From CAZMGV01 sp964621525 [NCBI: uncultured bacterium] (GTDB lineage Bacteria; JAGRBM01): a DNA stretch of 64,000 nucleotides. Position 1 is the first letter of the stretch, and each line of letters opens with the position of its first letter. The notes beneath the pieces are model-generated. The model had not been told where the DNA came from, searched no databases, and saw nothing but the letters and a program-made list of their open reading frames with translations. Location: assembly GCA_964621525.1 (NCBI GenBank), contig CAZUMS010000024.1:1-64000 (forward strand), read 5' to 3'. Positions 38,877 through 48,512 of the stretch are shown in pieces. The translations under genes were made by a program, and so were the position numbers.

Positions 38877-39653
38877 TTATTTTCCCTTGAAATTGGGCTT
38901 GCGCTTCTGGAGGAACGCGGCAATGCCTTCGCGGGCGTCTTCCGTGGCGATCACCTTCGCCAGTTCCCCCGCCAGGTATTTCACCGCCGTGTCGAACTCC
39001 ATCGATTCCTGCTTGTAGAAGGCATCGAGGCCCATCTTCATGGCGATGGGGGATTTCTCCGCGAGGCGGTCCGCCCAGCGTTTCACCTCGGCGTCGAGCT
39101 CGGCTGCCGGAACGGCCTTGTTGATGACCCCCCAGTCTTCCGCCTGCTTCGCATTGATCCGCTCGCCGAAGAGGCACATTTCGAGCCCCTTGCGGCGCGG
39201 AACGTGCCTGAAGATGTTGGCCATGATCATCATGGGCCAGATGCCCCGGTCGATCTCCGGCGTCGAAAACTCGGCTGTATCCTCGGCGAGTACGAACTGG
39301 CAGCCCATCATGAGGCCGAGGCCGCCAGCGAGGGCGTACTTCCGGACCTTGGCGATAATGGGCTTCCCGCAGGTGCGTTGTGCGGTCAGCAGTTCCGGGA
39401 ATGCCCCCCGGTGCGGGATATCGGACTTCTGGGAGCTTGCCATTCCGCCGAGATCGGCACCCGAACAGAACACGCCGCCCGCACCGGTGAGGACCACCAC
39501 CCGGACGTTCGTGTCGTCCCGGGCCAGCTCGAACGCATAGATGATCTCGTTCGTGAGCGTCTGGGATAGGGCGTTCTTCTTGTCCGGCCGGTTCAGCGTG
39601 ATGGTGCAGACGTGGCCGTCGGTTTCGTAGAGTAGCTGGGTGAAATTCGGCAT
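38877..39653 (-). CDS. Enoyl-CoA hydratase/isomerase family protein
   Basis: A 258-residue crotonase-fold enzyme. Oxyanion-hole segments are CSGADLGGM and YALAGGLGLMMG. In mitochondrial enoyl-CoA hydratase two glutamates (144 and 164) activate water; by eye alignment the second is present (TPEIDRG) but the first is Gly here (AGGLGL). It may therefore be an isomerase, a hydratase with altered chemistry, or another crotonase. It is 28 bases downstream of the biotin carboxylase gene, same strand, pointing to a shared acyl-CoA degradation pathway. Confidence 0.88.
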   Translation of the reverse strand: MPNFTQLLYETDGHVCTITLNRPDKKNALSQTLTNEIIYAFELARDDTNVRVVVLTGAGGVFCSGADLGGMASSQKSDIPHRGAFPELLTAQRTCGKPIIAKVRKYALAGGLGLMMGCQFVLAEDTAEFSTPEIDRGIWPMMIMANIFRHVPRRKGLEMCLFGERINAKQAEDWGVINKAVPAAELDAEVKRWADRLAEKSPIAMKMGLDAFYKQESMEFDTAVKYLAGELAKVIATEDAREGIAAFLQKRKPNFKGK

Positions 39654-39681
39654 GGGTTTCTCCTTGCGCCGTTCCGGGCGA

Positions 39682-41034
39682 TCAGGCGAGGGACTTGAGG
39701 TCCAGGGTCGTGAGGTAGTTGGTGTCGTACTTGCCTTCGAGGAACCGGGCCTCCCGGAGCACGTGGCGGTGGAGGTTCAGGTTCGTCTGGAGGGGACGGA
39801 TGACCGTCTGGTCGAGGGCACCCGCAAGCTTCGCCGCGGCTTCTTTCCGGGTCGCACCGTAGCCGATCACCTTGGCGACCATGGGATCGTAAAACGGCGT
39901 GATCTCCGAGCCGGGCTTCACGCCCGAGTCCACCCGGATTCCGGGACCCCAGGAGACTTCTTCGATCTTCCCCGGAGAGGGGAAGAAGTTCTTGGCCGGG
40001 TTCTCCGCGCAGATCCGGCATTCGATGGCCGCTCCCTTGCGGGTCACCTGGTCCTGCCGGAGCGGGATCCCCTCGCCGGCGGCAATCCGGAGCTGCCACT
40101 CGACGAGATCCAGCCCGGTCGTCTCTTCCGTGACAGGGTGCTCGACCTGTAGCCGGGTGTTCATCTCGATGAAGTAGAAGTTTCCCTTCTCGTCGGCGAT
40201 GAACTCGATGGTTCCGGCGTTCGTGTAGTTCACCGATTTCGCGGCGAGCACGGCGGCATCGAACAGCTTCCTGAGCGTGGCGTCCTGGCCGATCAGCAGC
40301 GGCGCGGGGGTTTCCTCGATGATCTTCTGGTGGCGGCGCTGGACCGAGCACTCCCGCTCGAACAGGTGGATGACGTTGCCCTTGCCGTCGCCGAATACCT
40401 GCACCTCGATGTGGTGGGGGTTCTCGATGAACTTCTCCACATAGACGCTGCCGTCGCCGAAGGCCTTCTGGGCACGGCTGGAGGACGACTCGAACGCCTT
40501 GGCGATCTCGTCGCCGCTCTTCACGAGCGTCATGCCGATGCCGCCGCCGCCGGCGGCCGCCTTGAGGAGCACCGGATAGCCGATGCTGTCGGCGGCAAGT
40601 TTCGCCTCGTCGACGGTGTGGACGATACCGGCCGATCCGGGGACGGTCGGGACCCCGGCGGCCTGCACAATACGGCGCGCCTCGCCCTTGTCGCCCATCT
40701 GGTGCATGGCGTCCGCTTCGGGGCCGACGAACACGAGCCCCGCGTTCCGGATTGCGTGCACGAAATCGCCGTTTTCGGAGAGGAAGCCGTAGCCGGGATG
40801 CACGCCGTCGGCACCGGTCTTTTTCACCGCGTCCAGGATTGCCGGGACGTTGAGGTAGCTCTGCGGGGCGGGCGGCGGGCCGATGAGTACGGCTTCGTCC
40901 GCCATTTCCGCGTGCGGCGCCTTCGCATCCGCTTCGGAGTAAACGGCAACGGTTTTGATTCCGAGGCGTTTCGCCGTGCGGATCACGCGGCAGGCGATTT
41001 CACCCCGGTTGGCAACGAGCAGTTTCCTGATCAT
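39682..41034 (-). CDS. Biotin carboxylase subunit of an acyl-CoA carboxylase
   Basis: A 450-residue ATP-grasp enzyme that carboxylates biotin on a carrier protein. Motifs: N-terminal KLLVANRGEIACRVIRT, ADGVHPGYGFLSEN, the Gly-rich loop AAAGGGGIGM (Ile replaces the Arg/Lys of AccC), ECSVQRRHQKIIEE, and EMNTRLQVEHPVTE. It has no biotin-carrier or carboxyltransferase domain, and none is encoded next to it, so partners must lie elsewhere. GGAGG precedes ATG 41034. With the downstream enoyl-CoA hydratase it looks like part of propionyl-, methylcrotonyl- or similar acyl-CoA metabolism rather than fatty-acid synthesis. Confidence 0.92.
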   Translation of the reverse strand: MIRKLLVANRGEIACRVIRTAKRLGIKTVAVYSEADAKAPHAEMADEAVLIGPPPAPQSYLNVPAILDAVKKTGADGVHPGYGFLSENGDFVHAIRNAGLVFVGPEADAMHQMGDKGEARRIVQAAGVPTVPGSAGIVHTVDEAKLAADSIGYPVLLKAAAGGGGIGMTLVKSGDEIAKAFESSSSRAQKAFGDGSVYVEKFIENPHHIEVQVFGDGKGNVIHLFERECSVQRRHQKIIEETPAPLLIGQDATLRKLFDAAVLAAKSVNYTNAGTIEFIADEKGNFYFIEMNTRLQVEHPVTEETTGLDLVEWQLRIAAGEGIPLRQDQVTRKGAAIECRICAENPAKNFFPSPGKIEEVSWGPGIRVDSGVKPGSEITPFYDPMVAKVIGYGATRKEAAAKLAGALDQTVIRPLQTNLNLHRHVLREARFLEGKYDTNYLTTLDLKSLA

Positions 41035-41106
41035 CTGGGTTTCCTCCGTCCGGGCCCCTGTATCTGCTGTGTCTGCGGGGTCCCGGCAGGGCCGTTCATT
41101 GAAAAA

Positions 41107-41124
41107 AATGAATGGCCATTCATT
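41107..41124. promoter_or_regulatory. 18-bp perfect palindrome, probable TetR-family operator
   Basis: AATGAATGGCCATTCATT is a perfect 9+9 inverted repeat, 73 bases upstream of the biotin carboxylase start. The TGAATG...CATTCA half-sites resemble operators of TetR-family fatty-acid-degradation repressors such as Bacillus FadR. It probably controls the biotin carboxylase/enoyl-CoA hydratase operon. The binding regulator is not identified; two TetR genes exist in the window but neither is adjacent. Confidence 0.65.
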
Positions 41125-41225
41125 CCGTAAATGCTTAACTGCCCGGAAGGCGCAAAGCAAAATTTTCGTGTGACACTACCTGACACAGGCCCGGGTTAGG
41201 GTTATTCGTGGAGGACGGAAACCCG

Positions 41226-44200
41226 ATGACGAAAAGCCCCTTGCCAGCGTTCCGGTGCGTCTCCGCCGGGTTTTACCTTCTCGGGAGCTGGAGGGATGAA
41301 CTCTGTTCACCCGGTGCCCCGGATTCAGGCGGCGCCGCCTTCATTTTTCCGACGATTCACCGCCGCCGCGAGGCTGAGGAGCATTTCCTCACGCTCGACC
41401 GGCAGGTCCCCGTGCGGCTCTTTACGCCGCGCCAGTTCGCCGAAACCGTCCGTCCGCCGTCGTGGGTGCTCGCGAGCCCCGCTGGCGGGGACCTCGTGCT
41501 CGAAGCGCTGGTCAAGGAACTGGCAGAAAGCCCGGGAGGGGAGTTTTCGGAGGCGCCACAGATGGCGTCCCTGCTTGCCCATCCGGGCTCGCGCCGCCTG
41601 CTGGTCCGGTTCTTCAGCGAACTGGCGGTTGCCGGCGTGACGGAGGTGAAGCTTCTCCGGGAACGCCTCAAGCCCATCCGTCCGGAAGACCGGCTCTGGG
41701 CGGAACTGTTCGGGCGATTCGCTGAAGCGCTGGAGGCAAGAAAAGTCATCTTCGCCCCGGCGCTGGAGAGCCGCCTCGCCCGCTGGCTCCGCGAAACCCC
41801 GGGAGATCCGCCGGTCCGGGCGTTGAGGATCGAAGCGGGACTGGAGACCGCCCCGCCGCTGCTCGACATTTATGAGGCGCTTGCCGCGCGCGGGGCCGAT
41901 GTCCGGCTGGAACTCGTCTCCGGGAATGGGGAGCACCCGTGCTGGCACCCGGCGGAACATCTCGTGAAGGAGCTTCGCCGCCGGGACTGGACGGAGCTTC
42001 CGCCGGCGGGGCCGCCGCCGCCGGAAGACCGGCTCCGGTTACTGGATCCGCTGGATCGTTCAAAAGTTTCCGCCAGTGGCGTGCATGTACATGGGGAGGA
42101 AGCCGACCCGGCCGACGAGATCCATGCCGCCTGCGAGCGCATCCGACGGAAACTGGTCTCGGGAGAACTGAAGCCCCAGGAAGCGGCCCTTGTGCTGGCC
42201 GATCCTTACTCGTGGTCCGATCTCGCGGGAGAAATCGCGGCGTCCTATGGGCTGCCGGTGGAGTCGGCCCGCGCCCGGACCGTGATCGAGACGGAAGCGG
42301 GCCGCGCGGCCCGGTCACTCCTAGAAACCGTGACAGGTGGTGCGGAACCGGAAGCTCTCACCCGCTTTCTCGCTTCACCCGTGGTGCTCTGGCGGCTTGC
42401 TGCTGAACCGGAGCGTGCGGAGGGGAAGTTCCCCCAGTTCGTCGGCGTGCGCGAACTGCGCCGCCTCGAACGGGCGTTCGACGTTTCCAAGGCGGAGGGA
42501 CCCGCGAGGCTCTGGATGCCGCGGCTCCTTCAGTTGATCGAGGCCCGGAAAGCATTGGCTGGACCCGGCGGCGAAGCAGGCGGCGAGAACGGCGAAGATG
42601 GCGGGGACGGAGACGACGAGGACAGGAAGCAGGGCCGCCGGGGTGCCGATGCCCTCGACACCGCCGGAGCGATTCTCATGCAGGTTCTGGGCTGGAAGCT
42701 GGACGGGGCGGAGCGGCTCCGGCAGGGGCTTCTCGGAGTCGAGCCGGATCATGTCTGTTCGGCACGGGAGTTTTCCGTTTGGATTGAGCGGGCGGTCTGG
42801 AACGCCTGGATCCCGAGACGGCTTACGTTTGCCGCGAATTCGGGTCCCGTGGAGCCGGTGCGGCGTGCGCTGGCAGGGCTCACGCGGCTGTTCGATGCCC
42901 TCGGCTCCATGGTCGCCGAGGCAGAAACCCTCGGTGCGGCGAACAGGACCGTACGTGAGTGGGCCGGGCTGTACGAAACGCTGCTCCGCGAGGCGCCGGT
43001 TCCGGAGCGGGTTCCGTCGGCGAAGTCGGTGCGGATTCTCTCGCCACGAGACGTCCCCGGGCTTCACCTGAAGCATGCGGAATGGACCGGCCTCGCCGAA
43101 GACCGGTTCCCCTTGAGGCGCCCGGATCCCGTCTGGGGGAGCCGCGAGGCGCATATGGCCTTGGGGCTCGATGCGGGGCCCGGCGATTCCGCGCTTGCCT
43201 GGGCCCGGCTCGGTCTCTCGGTGCTCACCACGCAAGGCGAGGTTCATCTTTCTGGTCCGCAGCGGATCGCCGGAGACGCGGCGGTCCTGAGCTCGCCGGT
43301 CTGGATACTCCATGAGAAACTCGGGCGTAAGAAAGAACCGGCGACGGTTCACCGGGCCGCGCTTATCCGTCAGGGCACGCTCTGGCTTGCGGGTTTTTCT
43401 CCGGAGATGCCGGTGGCGCCGGGCGGACTGCGGGCGCTTTTTTCCGGCCCCGAGACATCCGGGGACCGGTTCGCCGGCCTCGCCGCCAGGATTCTCGCCG
43501 CCGAACCGGGGCTCGACCTTGCTGCTGCGGCAGCGGGACCTCTGAGCGGCGATATTTCGGCGGGATTTGCCGCCGAACTGGCGGAGATGATCACGGCGCG
43601 GCCGCTCTCGGCCAGCCGGTTCAGGGATTATGCGAAATGTCCCTACCGGTATCTCGGCAGCACCCGGTTCGGGGTCCTTGAACCGGAAGACCGGTTTTCG
43701 GGGCCGACGCCGAAAGAGCGCGGCACGCTGGTCCACCGGGTTCTGGAGCTGTTCTACCGCGATGCCGAGGTACTCGAGGCCCGCCGGAAACCGGACTGGC
43801 TGAAGACCGCCGGGGCGAAACTGGACGGCTGCTTCCGGCAGGCGGCGGAGGATTTCGACCGGGTGTTTCACGGCGATGCCTGGGAGATCGAGAAGATCCG
43901 CACCCGGACGGTATTGGACAGGTGGCTCGCTTACGAAGATTCGGTCAGGGAACTGTCGGAGCCGGTGGCCGTCGAATTCGGGTTCGGCCGCGAGGGCGAG
44001 CCGGAGTTCCGCTGGGCCGGGTTCCTGACGAGCGGGAGTATCGACCGGGTGGACCGTGCCGCGGGCGGAGGTTTCTTCGTCTTCGATTACAAGACCGGAA
44101 AGGCCGGGCGGGATGCGGAAGCGCTGCGAAAAGGGCTCGGTTTTCAGCTTCCGCTCTATGCGGCCGCGGCCGCGGCGCTGATCGGGGATCTGTCAGGGCA

Positions 44201-44588
44201 GGAGTGGAGGGGGGGCGGCTACTGTGCCCTCCGGCTTCCGGAGCCGGGGCTCCACGAAGATATCCTGATGATTGCCGGAGACCGGGAACAGTTCGGGATC
44301 GGCACAGGCAAACACAAGAAGACAATGGATCTGGCCGGCGATCTGGGCGGTCTGGCGGGTCTTTATGAGAACCGGGCGAAGGAAATCGGCGGGCTTGTTA
44401 AAAACGGCCGGTTCCCGACGACGCCGTTGTCGAAGACGGAAGCCCAGTGCGAATGGTGCCACCTGCAGCAGGCCTGCGGCCACCGCGCTGAACTCACTGC
44501 CGTGCGCAACGCCGACCGGCCCCGTCATGGCGTCCTCTCCGAGTGGACGAACCCGGCCGCGAAGCGGAAAGGGGAGGGTGACGCGTGA
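41226..44588 (+). CDS. addB: AddB-type subunit of the double-strand-break repair nuclease
   Basis: A 1120-residue protein, AddB-like by context and C-terminal domain. The N-terminal ~750 residues form an inactive helicase-like fold with no Walker A, as in alphaproteobacterial-type AddB. The C-terminal PD-(D/E)XK nuclease has GSIDRVD followed by FDYKTGK (D954, K956), and Fe-S-type cysteines C805 (AKCPYRY) and C1075, C1078, C1084 (CEWCHLQQAC). With AddA it processes broken DNA ends for RecA. I start at ATG 41226 with GGAGG eleven bases ahead; a GTG at 41208 is possible. Its stop overlaps the addA GTG start. Confidence 0.88.
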   Translation: MTKSPLPAFRCVSAGFYLLGSWRDELCSPGAPDSGGAAFIFPTIHRRREAEEHFLTLDRQVPVRLFTPRQFAETVRPPSWVLASPAGGDLVLEALVKELAESPGGEFSEAPQMASLLAHPGSRRLLVRFFSELAVAGVTEVKLLRERLKPIRPEDRLWAELFGRFAEALEARKVIFAPALESRLARWLRETPGDPPVRALRIEAGLETAPPLLDIYEALAARGADVRLELVSGNGEHPCWHPAEHLVKELRRRDWTELPPAGPPPPEDRLRLLDPLDRSKVSASGVHVHGEEADPADEIHAACERIRRKLVSGELKPQEAALVLADPYSWSDLAGEIAASYGLPVESARARTVIETEAGRAARSLLETVTGGAEPEALTRFLASPVVLWRLAAEPERAEGKFPQFVGVRELRRLERAFDVSKAEGPARLWMPRLLQLIEARKALAGPGGEAGGENGEDGGDGDDEDRKQGRRGADALDTAGAILMQVLGWKLDGAERLRQGLLGVEPDHVCSAREFSVWIERAVWNAWIPRRLTFAANSGPVEPVRRALAGLTRLFDALGSMVAEAETLGAANRTVREWAGLYETLLREAPVPERVPSAKSVRILSPRDVPGLHLKHAEWTGLAEDRFPLRRPDPVWGSREAHMALGLDAGPGDSALAWARLGLSVLTTQGEVHLSGPQRIAGDAAVLSSPVWILHEKLGRKKEPATVHRAALIRQGTLWLAGFSPEMPVAPGGLRALFSGPETSGDRFAGLAARILAAEPGLDLAAAAAGPLSGDISAGFAAELAEMITARPLSASRFRDYAKCPYRYLGSTRFGVLEPEDRFSGPTPKERGTLVHRVLELFYRDAEVLEARRKPDWLKTAGAKLDGCFRQAAEDFDRVFHGDAWEIEKIRTRTVLDRWLAYEDSVRELSEPVAVEFGFGREGEPEFRWAGFLTSGSIDRVDRAAGGGFFVFDYKTGKAGRDAEALRKGLGFQLPLYAAAAAALIGDLSGQEWRGGGYCALRLPEPGLHEDILMIAGDREQFGIGTGKHKKTMDLAGDLGGLAGLYENRAKEIGGLVKNGRFPTTPLSKTEAQCEWCHLQQACGHRAELTAVRNADRPRHGVLSEWTNPAAKRKGEGDA

Positions 44589-47500
44589 GCGACCTGAAGC
44601 CGCTTCCCGAGCAGAGCGAGGCCATGCGTCCCGGCCGTCACCAGGGCGTCTCGGCCGGCGCCGGTTCCGGCAAAACACGGGTGCTGACAGGCCGGATCGT
44701 GACGATCCTGAAGGCGGTTCCGCCGGAGCGCCGCACAGCCATGCTCGGCAGAATCGTCGCCGTGACCTTCACCAAGGATGCAGCCGGCGAGATCAGAAGC
44801 CGCGTGCGCCAGGAGTTTTTCCGGGAGCTGGAGTCGGCCGCCGGTCCGGCGGATCGCCGGAGCTGGCTCGAGCTGATCGAGGCGCTCCCGTCGGTCCGGA
44901 TCTCCACGTTGCACGGTCTCGCCTCGCGCCTGCTGCGCCAGATCGCGCTGGAGGGCGGTGTCGATCCGTCGTTCACCCTGGACGAACGGCCGGGGACGAA
45001 CGAACGGATTTCACCGGCGGCGTTTCTCTCCGAGCTGCTGGATCCCGTCCGCCGGACGAAACTCCATACGGTCGAGGCCGTGCGGGCCATCCGGGAACTG
45101 ATGGACCGGTGGGAAGCCAGGCGGATCGGGGAGATTCTCGCGGCAATGGACCGCGAGCGGGAGCTTTTCGAGGGCTGGGCGCTCGGGGGAGGCCGGAATC
45201 CGGGTTCCCGTTCCGCAGTCAAGGAACCGGGCCAATACCGCTACCGGGCCTCGCGGGAGCGGCTCCACCGGGCGCTGCTGGCACCTGGTCCGTTCCGGGA
45301 CGAGCTCCTGCGGCTTTCGGGCGAAGCTTTGAAGATCATTCCGGACAAGAGCCGGTACTCGGGCAGGTCCAGTACGAAGGTGTGGAAATACGGGTTGCCG
45401 TTTGCCCAGGCGCTGCACCGGTTCCTCACGGAAACAGACGGCGACGGCCATTTGTTCGGGCAGCTCGTGGAAACGAATCTGGCGGCGGAAGGGATTGACG
45501 AAGTCGACGAAAAATACTGCCCGGACGAAGGCGACCGGCTGGTTCTGAACCGGTTGTTCCGCGAGGGCCGGGGCTGGATCGATCCCGCCGCCGCCCCGAA
45601 AGTCCCGGAATGGCCCGAGTGGTTCACGGAGCAGTACGGAGCGGGCAAGGAACAGGCGGCCCTCGACAGTCTTTATGAGAGCGACCTCGAACGGTTCCGG
45701 CTGGTGGCGGCTGCCTGGATCCGCTGGCGGCGAAATCTCGGCGCAGGGGTGTCGCGGCTGGATTTCAGCGACCTTGAGGTCGAGTTTGAACGGCTGCTTC
45801 GCGGCAATCCCGGCGCCTGCCGCCAGATCGGCCGCGGGATCCAGCATCTCCTCGTGGACGAGTTTCAGGATACTTCTCCGCTTCAGTGGGATTTCCTGAA
45901 GCTTCTCATCGAAAGCCTCGAACCGGATGCCGATGTGTTTCTGGTGGGCGACGAAAAGCAGTCGATCTACTTCTTCCGGCGGGCGGACGTGACCGTATTC
46001 GGCCGGGCGGTGGACGACCTCCACAGCCACAACCTGAGCCGGAAGGGGCTCTCCGACGGGGTGAAGACAAAGGGTGAGCTGGCGAAAAGCTTCCGGGCGA
46101 AGCGGAACCTTCTCCGGTCGGTGAACCGGATCTTCGAACTGGCATTTCCCGATGCCGCCGGCGCGGCGGATTTCGAGGCCCGCCGGCAGTCGCTGGAACC
46201 GGTTGAAGGCTCGACGGAGCCCGGCGGCTATGTTGAGTGGATCGGCGATCCCCGCAAGGCGGGGACGAAGAACGGGCCAGAGCTGAAGGCGGCGCAGCTC
46301 TCGGCCCTGGTCCGCCGTCTTTCGGCGGTCCAGTCGGCGGGACTCGGAGCGGAGCCTCCGGTGCCGTGGAGTCGGTGTGCGGTCTTGTGCCTCTCCCACC
46401 AGCAGCTTCAGGCGGTGGAGGCGGCCCTGCTCGAAGCGGGTATCCCCTGCCGCCGCCGGGCAGAGAAGGGCTTCTACGAGGCAGATGAAACTGTGGCCAT
46501 GGTGCAGGCGCTCTCGCTCCTGTCGGTTCCGGCCGATGGCGCAAGTCTTCTGGGCTTCTTCCGTTCGCCGTTCGCCGCCCTTTCCCTGAATGTTCCGTTC
46601 GCCATGAGCTGCGGCGCACCTGCCGGAGGCCGTCCGCCCGTGCCCGCGCGCCGGTGGGACCGTTGGATGCTGGAACTGGACCGGAGCGGAAACTCGGCCG
46701 GCCTCGACGAGGTATGCACCCTTCTCGAAACCAGGAACTGCGGCGAAGACGCCCGCCGGCTCCGGGATCTGGTCCGGGCGGTTGGAGAGGCCCGCTCCGT
46801 CCTGCGCACGCGGGGTGCGGCGGCGGCGCTCGCCCGCCTGCTGGAAACGACGGACGGATGGGCGGCCTTCGGAACCGGCCCCGGGGGGCCGGGACGCCTG
46901 GCGAACGTCCGTAAGTTCGTGGATCTCGTCCGCACGCGCGAGTCGGAAGGGCTCGATCTGCCCTCCCTCGTTCACGAGTTCCGCCGATACGTGGAGCTGG
47001 GGAAAAAGGCCGAGGAACCGTCCGCTCCGTGGGGCGATGCCGGGGACCGGGTTTCCCTGCTCACGGTGCATGGCGCCAAGGGACTCGAGTTCGACGCGGT
47101 GTTCCTCCCGTTCTGCGGCGAGGATCCGGGCGGGAGGAACAGTGATAGCGTTCACTGGGAATCCCTGGGCTCCGGTCCGAGGCCGGTGTTCCGGGTTCCG
47201 CCCGGCGCGGGCGAGGATGGCATCGAGCCATCGTCCTGGGAGGCGGCGGACTGGGAAAAAGAGGCCCGGGCGGCGGCCGAGGAACTCCGGGTGTTCTACG
47301 TAGCCACCACCCGGGCGCGGCGGGTACTGGTCATGATCTCCGCCGGACACGGAGGAGTGGTGCCGCATCTGCGGCAGGCGTTCGGGTTTCTGCCGGAGGC
47401 TGTCTCCGGGAGCCGGGAGATTCCGAGCGGCAATGAGACCGCCTCAGTACTGCTCACGCCGCTTGTGTCGCTTAGCCCCGGCGCGCCGGCTGCGAAGCCT

Positions 47501-48400
47501 CCGGCGCTCGAGACCGTACGCGCCCGGCTCGCAGAGGTGGCCGGCGCAGCGGCCTCTGATCCGTTTCCGCCGCCGCCCGCTGCGCGGCGGAGAATTGTCC
47601 TCGATTTCACCTCGGTCTCGACGTTCCTTTCATGTCCGCTTCAGTATTACTACCGGCACGTTCTCGAGGTGCCCCAGCACCGCTGGTTCGTGGAACCGGG
47701 GGGCGGCCGGGAAGCGGGGGACAGGCTCCCGGCGATGGTCCGGGGCACGCTGCTCCACAAGGCGCTGGAACTGGGACGGGTCGATGACGATTACGCCGCC
47801 TGGGTGCGGTTCACTCTCGAGTCCGAGGGCATTTCCGACCCTGGAGCGGTCCTGAAAGAGGTCGTTCATGCCGCGGAGGCCGCCGTCCGTTTTCAGGAGA
47901 AACAGCTCGTGCCGCTGCTCAGGACGGCGAAGTCGGTCGAGCGGGAGCAGGGTTTCCTGATCCGTTATCAGGAGCAGAACGGTTTCGATATCGACCTGCG
48001 GGGGGCGATCGACCTCGCTTTCGAGACGGATAGCGGCTGGACCATCCTGGACTACAAGTCGGGCCGTTCAGGAGGCCCCGGCGCTGCGCCCCAGAAGATC
48101 CGCGAGGAGCGGTACGATCTTCAGCTCGCCTTCTACCGGACTGCCCTCGAACAGACGGGCCGTCCGGTGACGCGAACCGCCGTCGCCTGGATCGACGACG
48201 GGTTCATTACCGACGTCACGGACCCTCCGGGACCGGACAAGGTGGCAGAGGTCATTCACCGGTGTGCGGAGGCAATCGCGGGAGACCGGTTCCCCGGCGC
48301 TTACTCGCTGGCAGGCGGCGGCGGAGTTCGGCCGCCGGTCTGCGAGGAGTGCGGCTACCGGGTCCACGGCCTGTGCCGGGAGTTCAGCCGCGACGGCTGA
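44585..48400 (+). CDS. addA: AddA-type UvrD helicase/nuclease
   Basis: A 1271-residue SF1 helicase-nuclease. Walker A is GVSAGAGSGKT (21-31), motif II DEFQDTSPLQW, and late motifs LLTVHGAKGLEFDAVF and FYVATTRARR. The C-terminal RecB/AddA nuclease has GAIDLAF then WTILDYKSG (D1156, K1158). Unusually, it is framed by cysteines C1017 (FLSCPLQYYY) and C1253, C1256, C1264 (CEECGYRVHGLC), an Fe-S pattern normally seen in AddB and Cas4 but not AddA. GTG start overlaps the addB stop by four bases, so the subunits are translationally coupled. Confidence 0.92.
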   Translation: MSDLKPLPEQSEAMRPGRHQGVSAGAGSGKTRVLTGRIVTILKAVPPERRTAMLGRIVAVTFTKDAAGEIRSRVRQEFFRELESAAGPADRRSWLELIEALPSVRISTLHGLASRLLRQIALEGGVDPSFTLDERPGTNERISPAAFLSELLDPVRRTKLHTVEAVRAIRELMDRWEARRIGEILAAMDRERELFEGWALGGGRNPGSRSAVKEPGQYRYRASRERLHRALLAPGPFRDELLRLSGEALKIIPDKSRYSGRSSTKVWKYGLPFAQALHRFLTETDGDGHLFGQLVETNLAAEGIDEVDEKYCPDEGDRLVLNRLFREGRGWIDPAAAPKVPEWPEWFTEQYGAGKEQAALDSLYESDLERFRLVAAAWIRWRRNLGAGVSRLDFSDLEVEFERLLRGNPGACRQIGRGIQHLLVDEFQDTSPLQWDFLKLLIESLEPDADVFLVGDEKQSIYFFRRADVTVFGRAVDDLHSHNLSRKGLSDGVKTKGELAKSFRAKRNLLRSVNRIFELAFPDAAGAADFEARRQSLEPVEGSTEPGGYVEWIGDPRKAGTKNGPELKAAQLSALVRRLSAVQSAGLGAEPPVPWSRCAVLCLSHQQLQAVEAALLEAGIPCRRRAEKGFYEADETVAMVQALSLLSVPADGASLLGFFRSPFAALSLNVPFAMSCGAPAGGRPPVPARRWDRWMLELDRSGNSAGLDEVCTLLETRNCGEDARRLRDLVRAVGEARSVLRTRGAAAALARLLETTDGWAAFGTGPGGPGRLANVRKFVDLVRTRESEGLDLPSLVHEFRRYVELGKKAEEPSAPWGDAGDRVSLLTVHGAKGLEFDAVFLPFCGEDPGGRNSDSVHWESLGSGPRPVFRVPPGAGEDGIEPSSWEAADWEKEARAAAEELRVFYVATTRARRVLVMISAGHGGVVPHLRQAFGFLPEAVSGSREIPSGNETASVLLTPLVSLSPGAPAAKPPALETVRARLAEVAGAAASDPFPPPPAARRRIVLDFTSVSTFLSCPLQYYYRHVLEVPQHRWFVEPGGGREAGDRLPAMVRGTLLHKALELGRVDDDYAAWVRFTLESEGISDPGAVLKEVVHAAEAAVRFQEKQLVPLLRTAKSVEREQGFLIRYQEQNGFDIDLRGAIDLAFETDSGWTILDYKSGRSGGPGAAPQKIREERYDLQLAFYRTALEQTGRPVTRTAVAWIDDGFITDVTDPPGPDKVAEVIHRCAEAIAGDRFPGAYSLAGGGGVRPPVCEECGYRVHGLCREFSRDG

Positions 48401-48445
48401 CGGGCACAGGCGGAAAGCCCTGTTTCCGGTTCCCCAAAACCGAGG

Positions 48446-48482
48446 CGGCCGGGCAGAGGCTGTCTGGTCCTCTGCCCGGCCG
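48446..48482. terminator. Strong hairpin between convergent addA and esterase genes
   Basis: A perfect 14-bp stem CGGCCGGGCAGAGG/CCTCTGCCCGGCCG with a 9-base loop. No T-run follows on either strand, so it is a likely transcription barrier or 3'-end stabiliser rather than a textbook intrinsic terminator. Confidence 0.6.
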
Positions 48483-48512
48483 TCAGGGGAGCTCCCCGAT
48501 GTTTTTCTGTGG

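Noticed and set aside
41171-41186. TGACAC direct repeat upstream of addB
   Set aside because: Two copies spaced by TACC could be a regulator site, but such short repeats arise by chance and no regulator is suggested by context.
45011-47368. Long open frame antisense to addA
   Set aside because: Composition is shadow-like and no domain is seen; addA helicase motifs cover the other strand.
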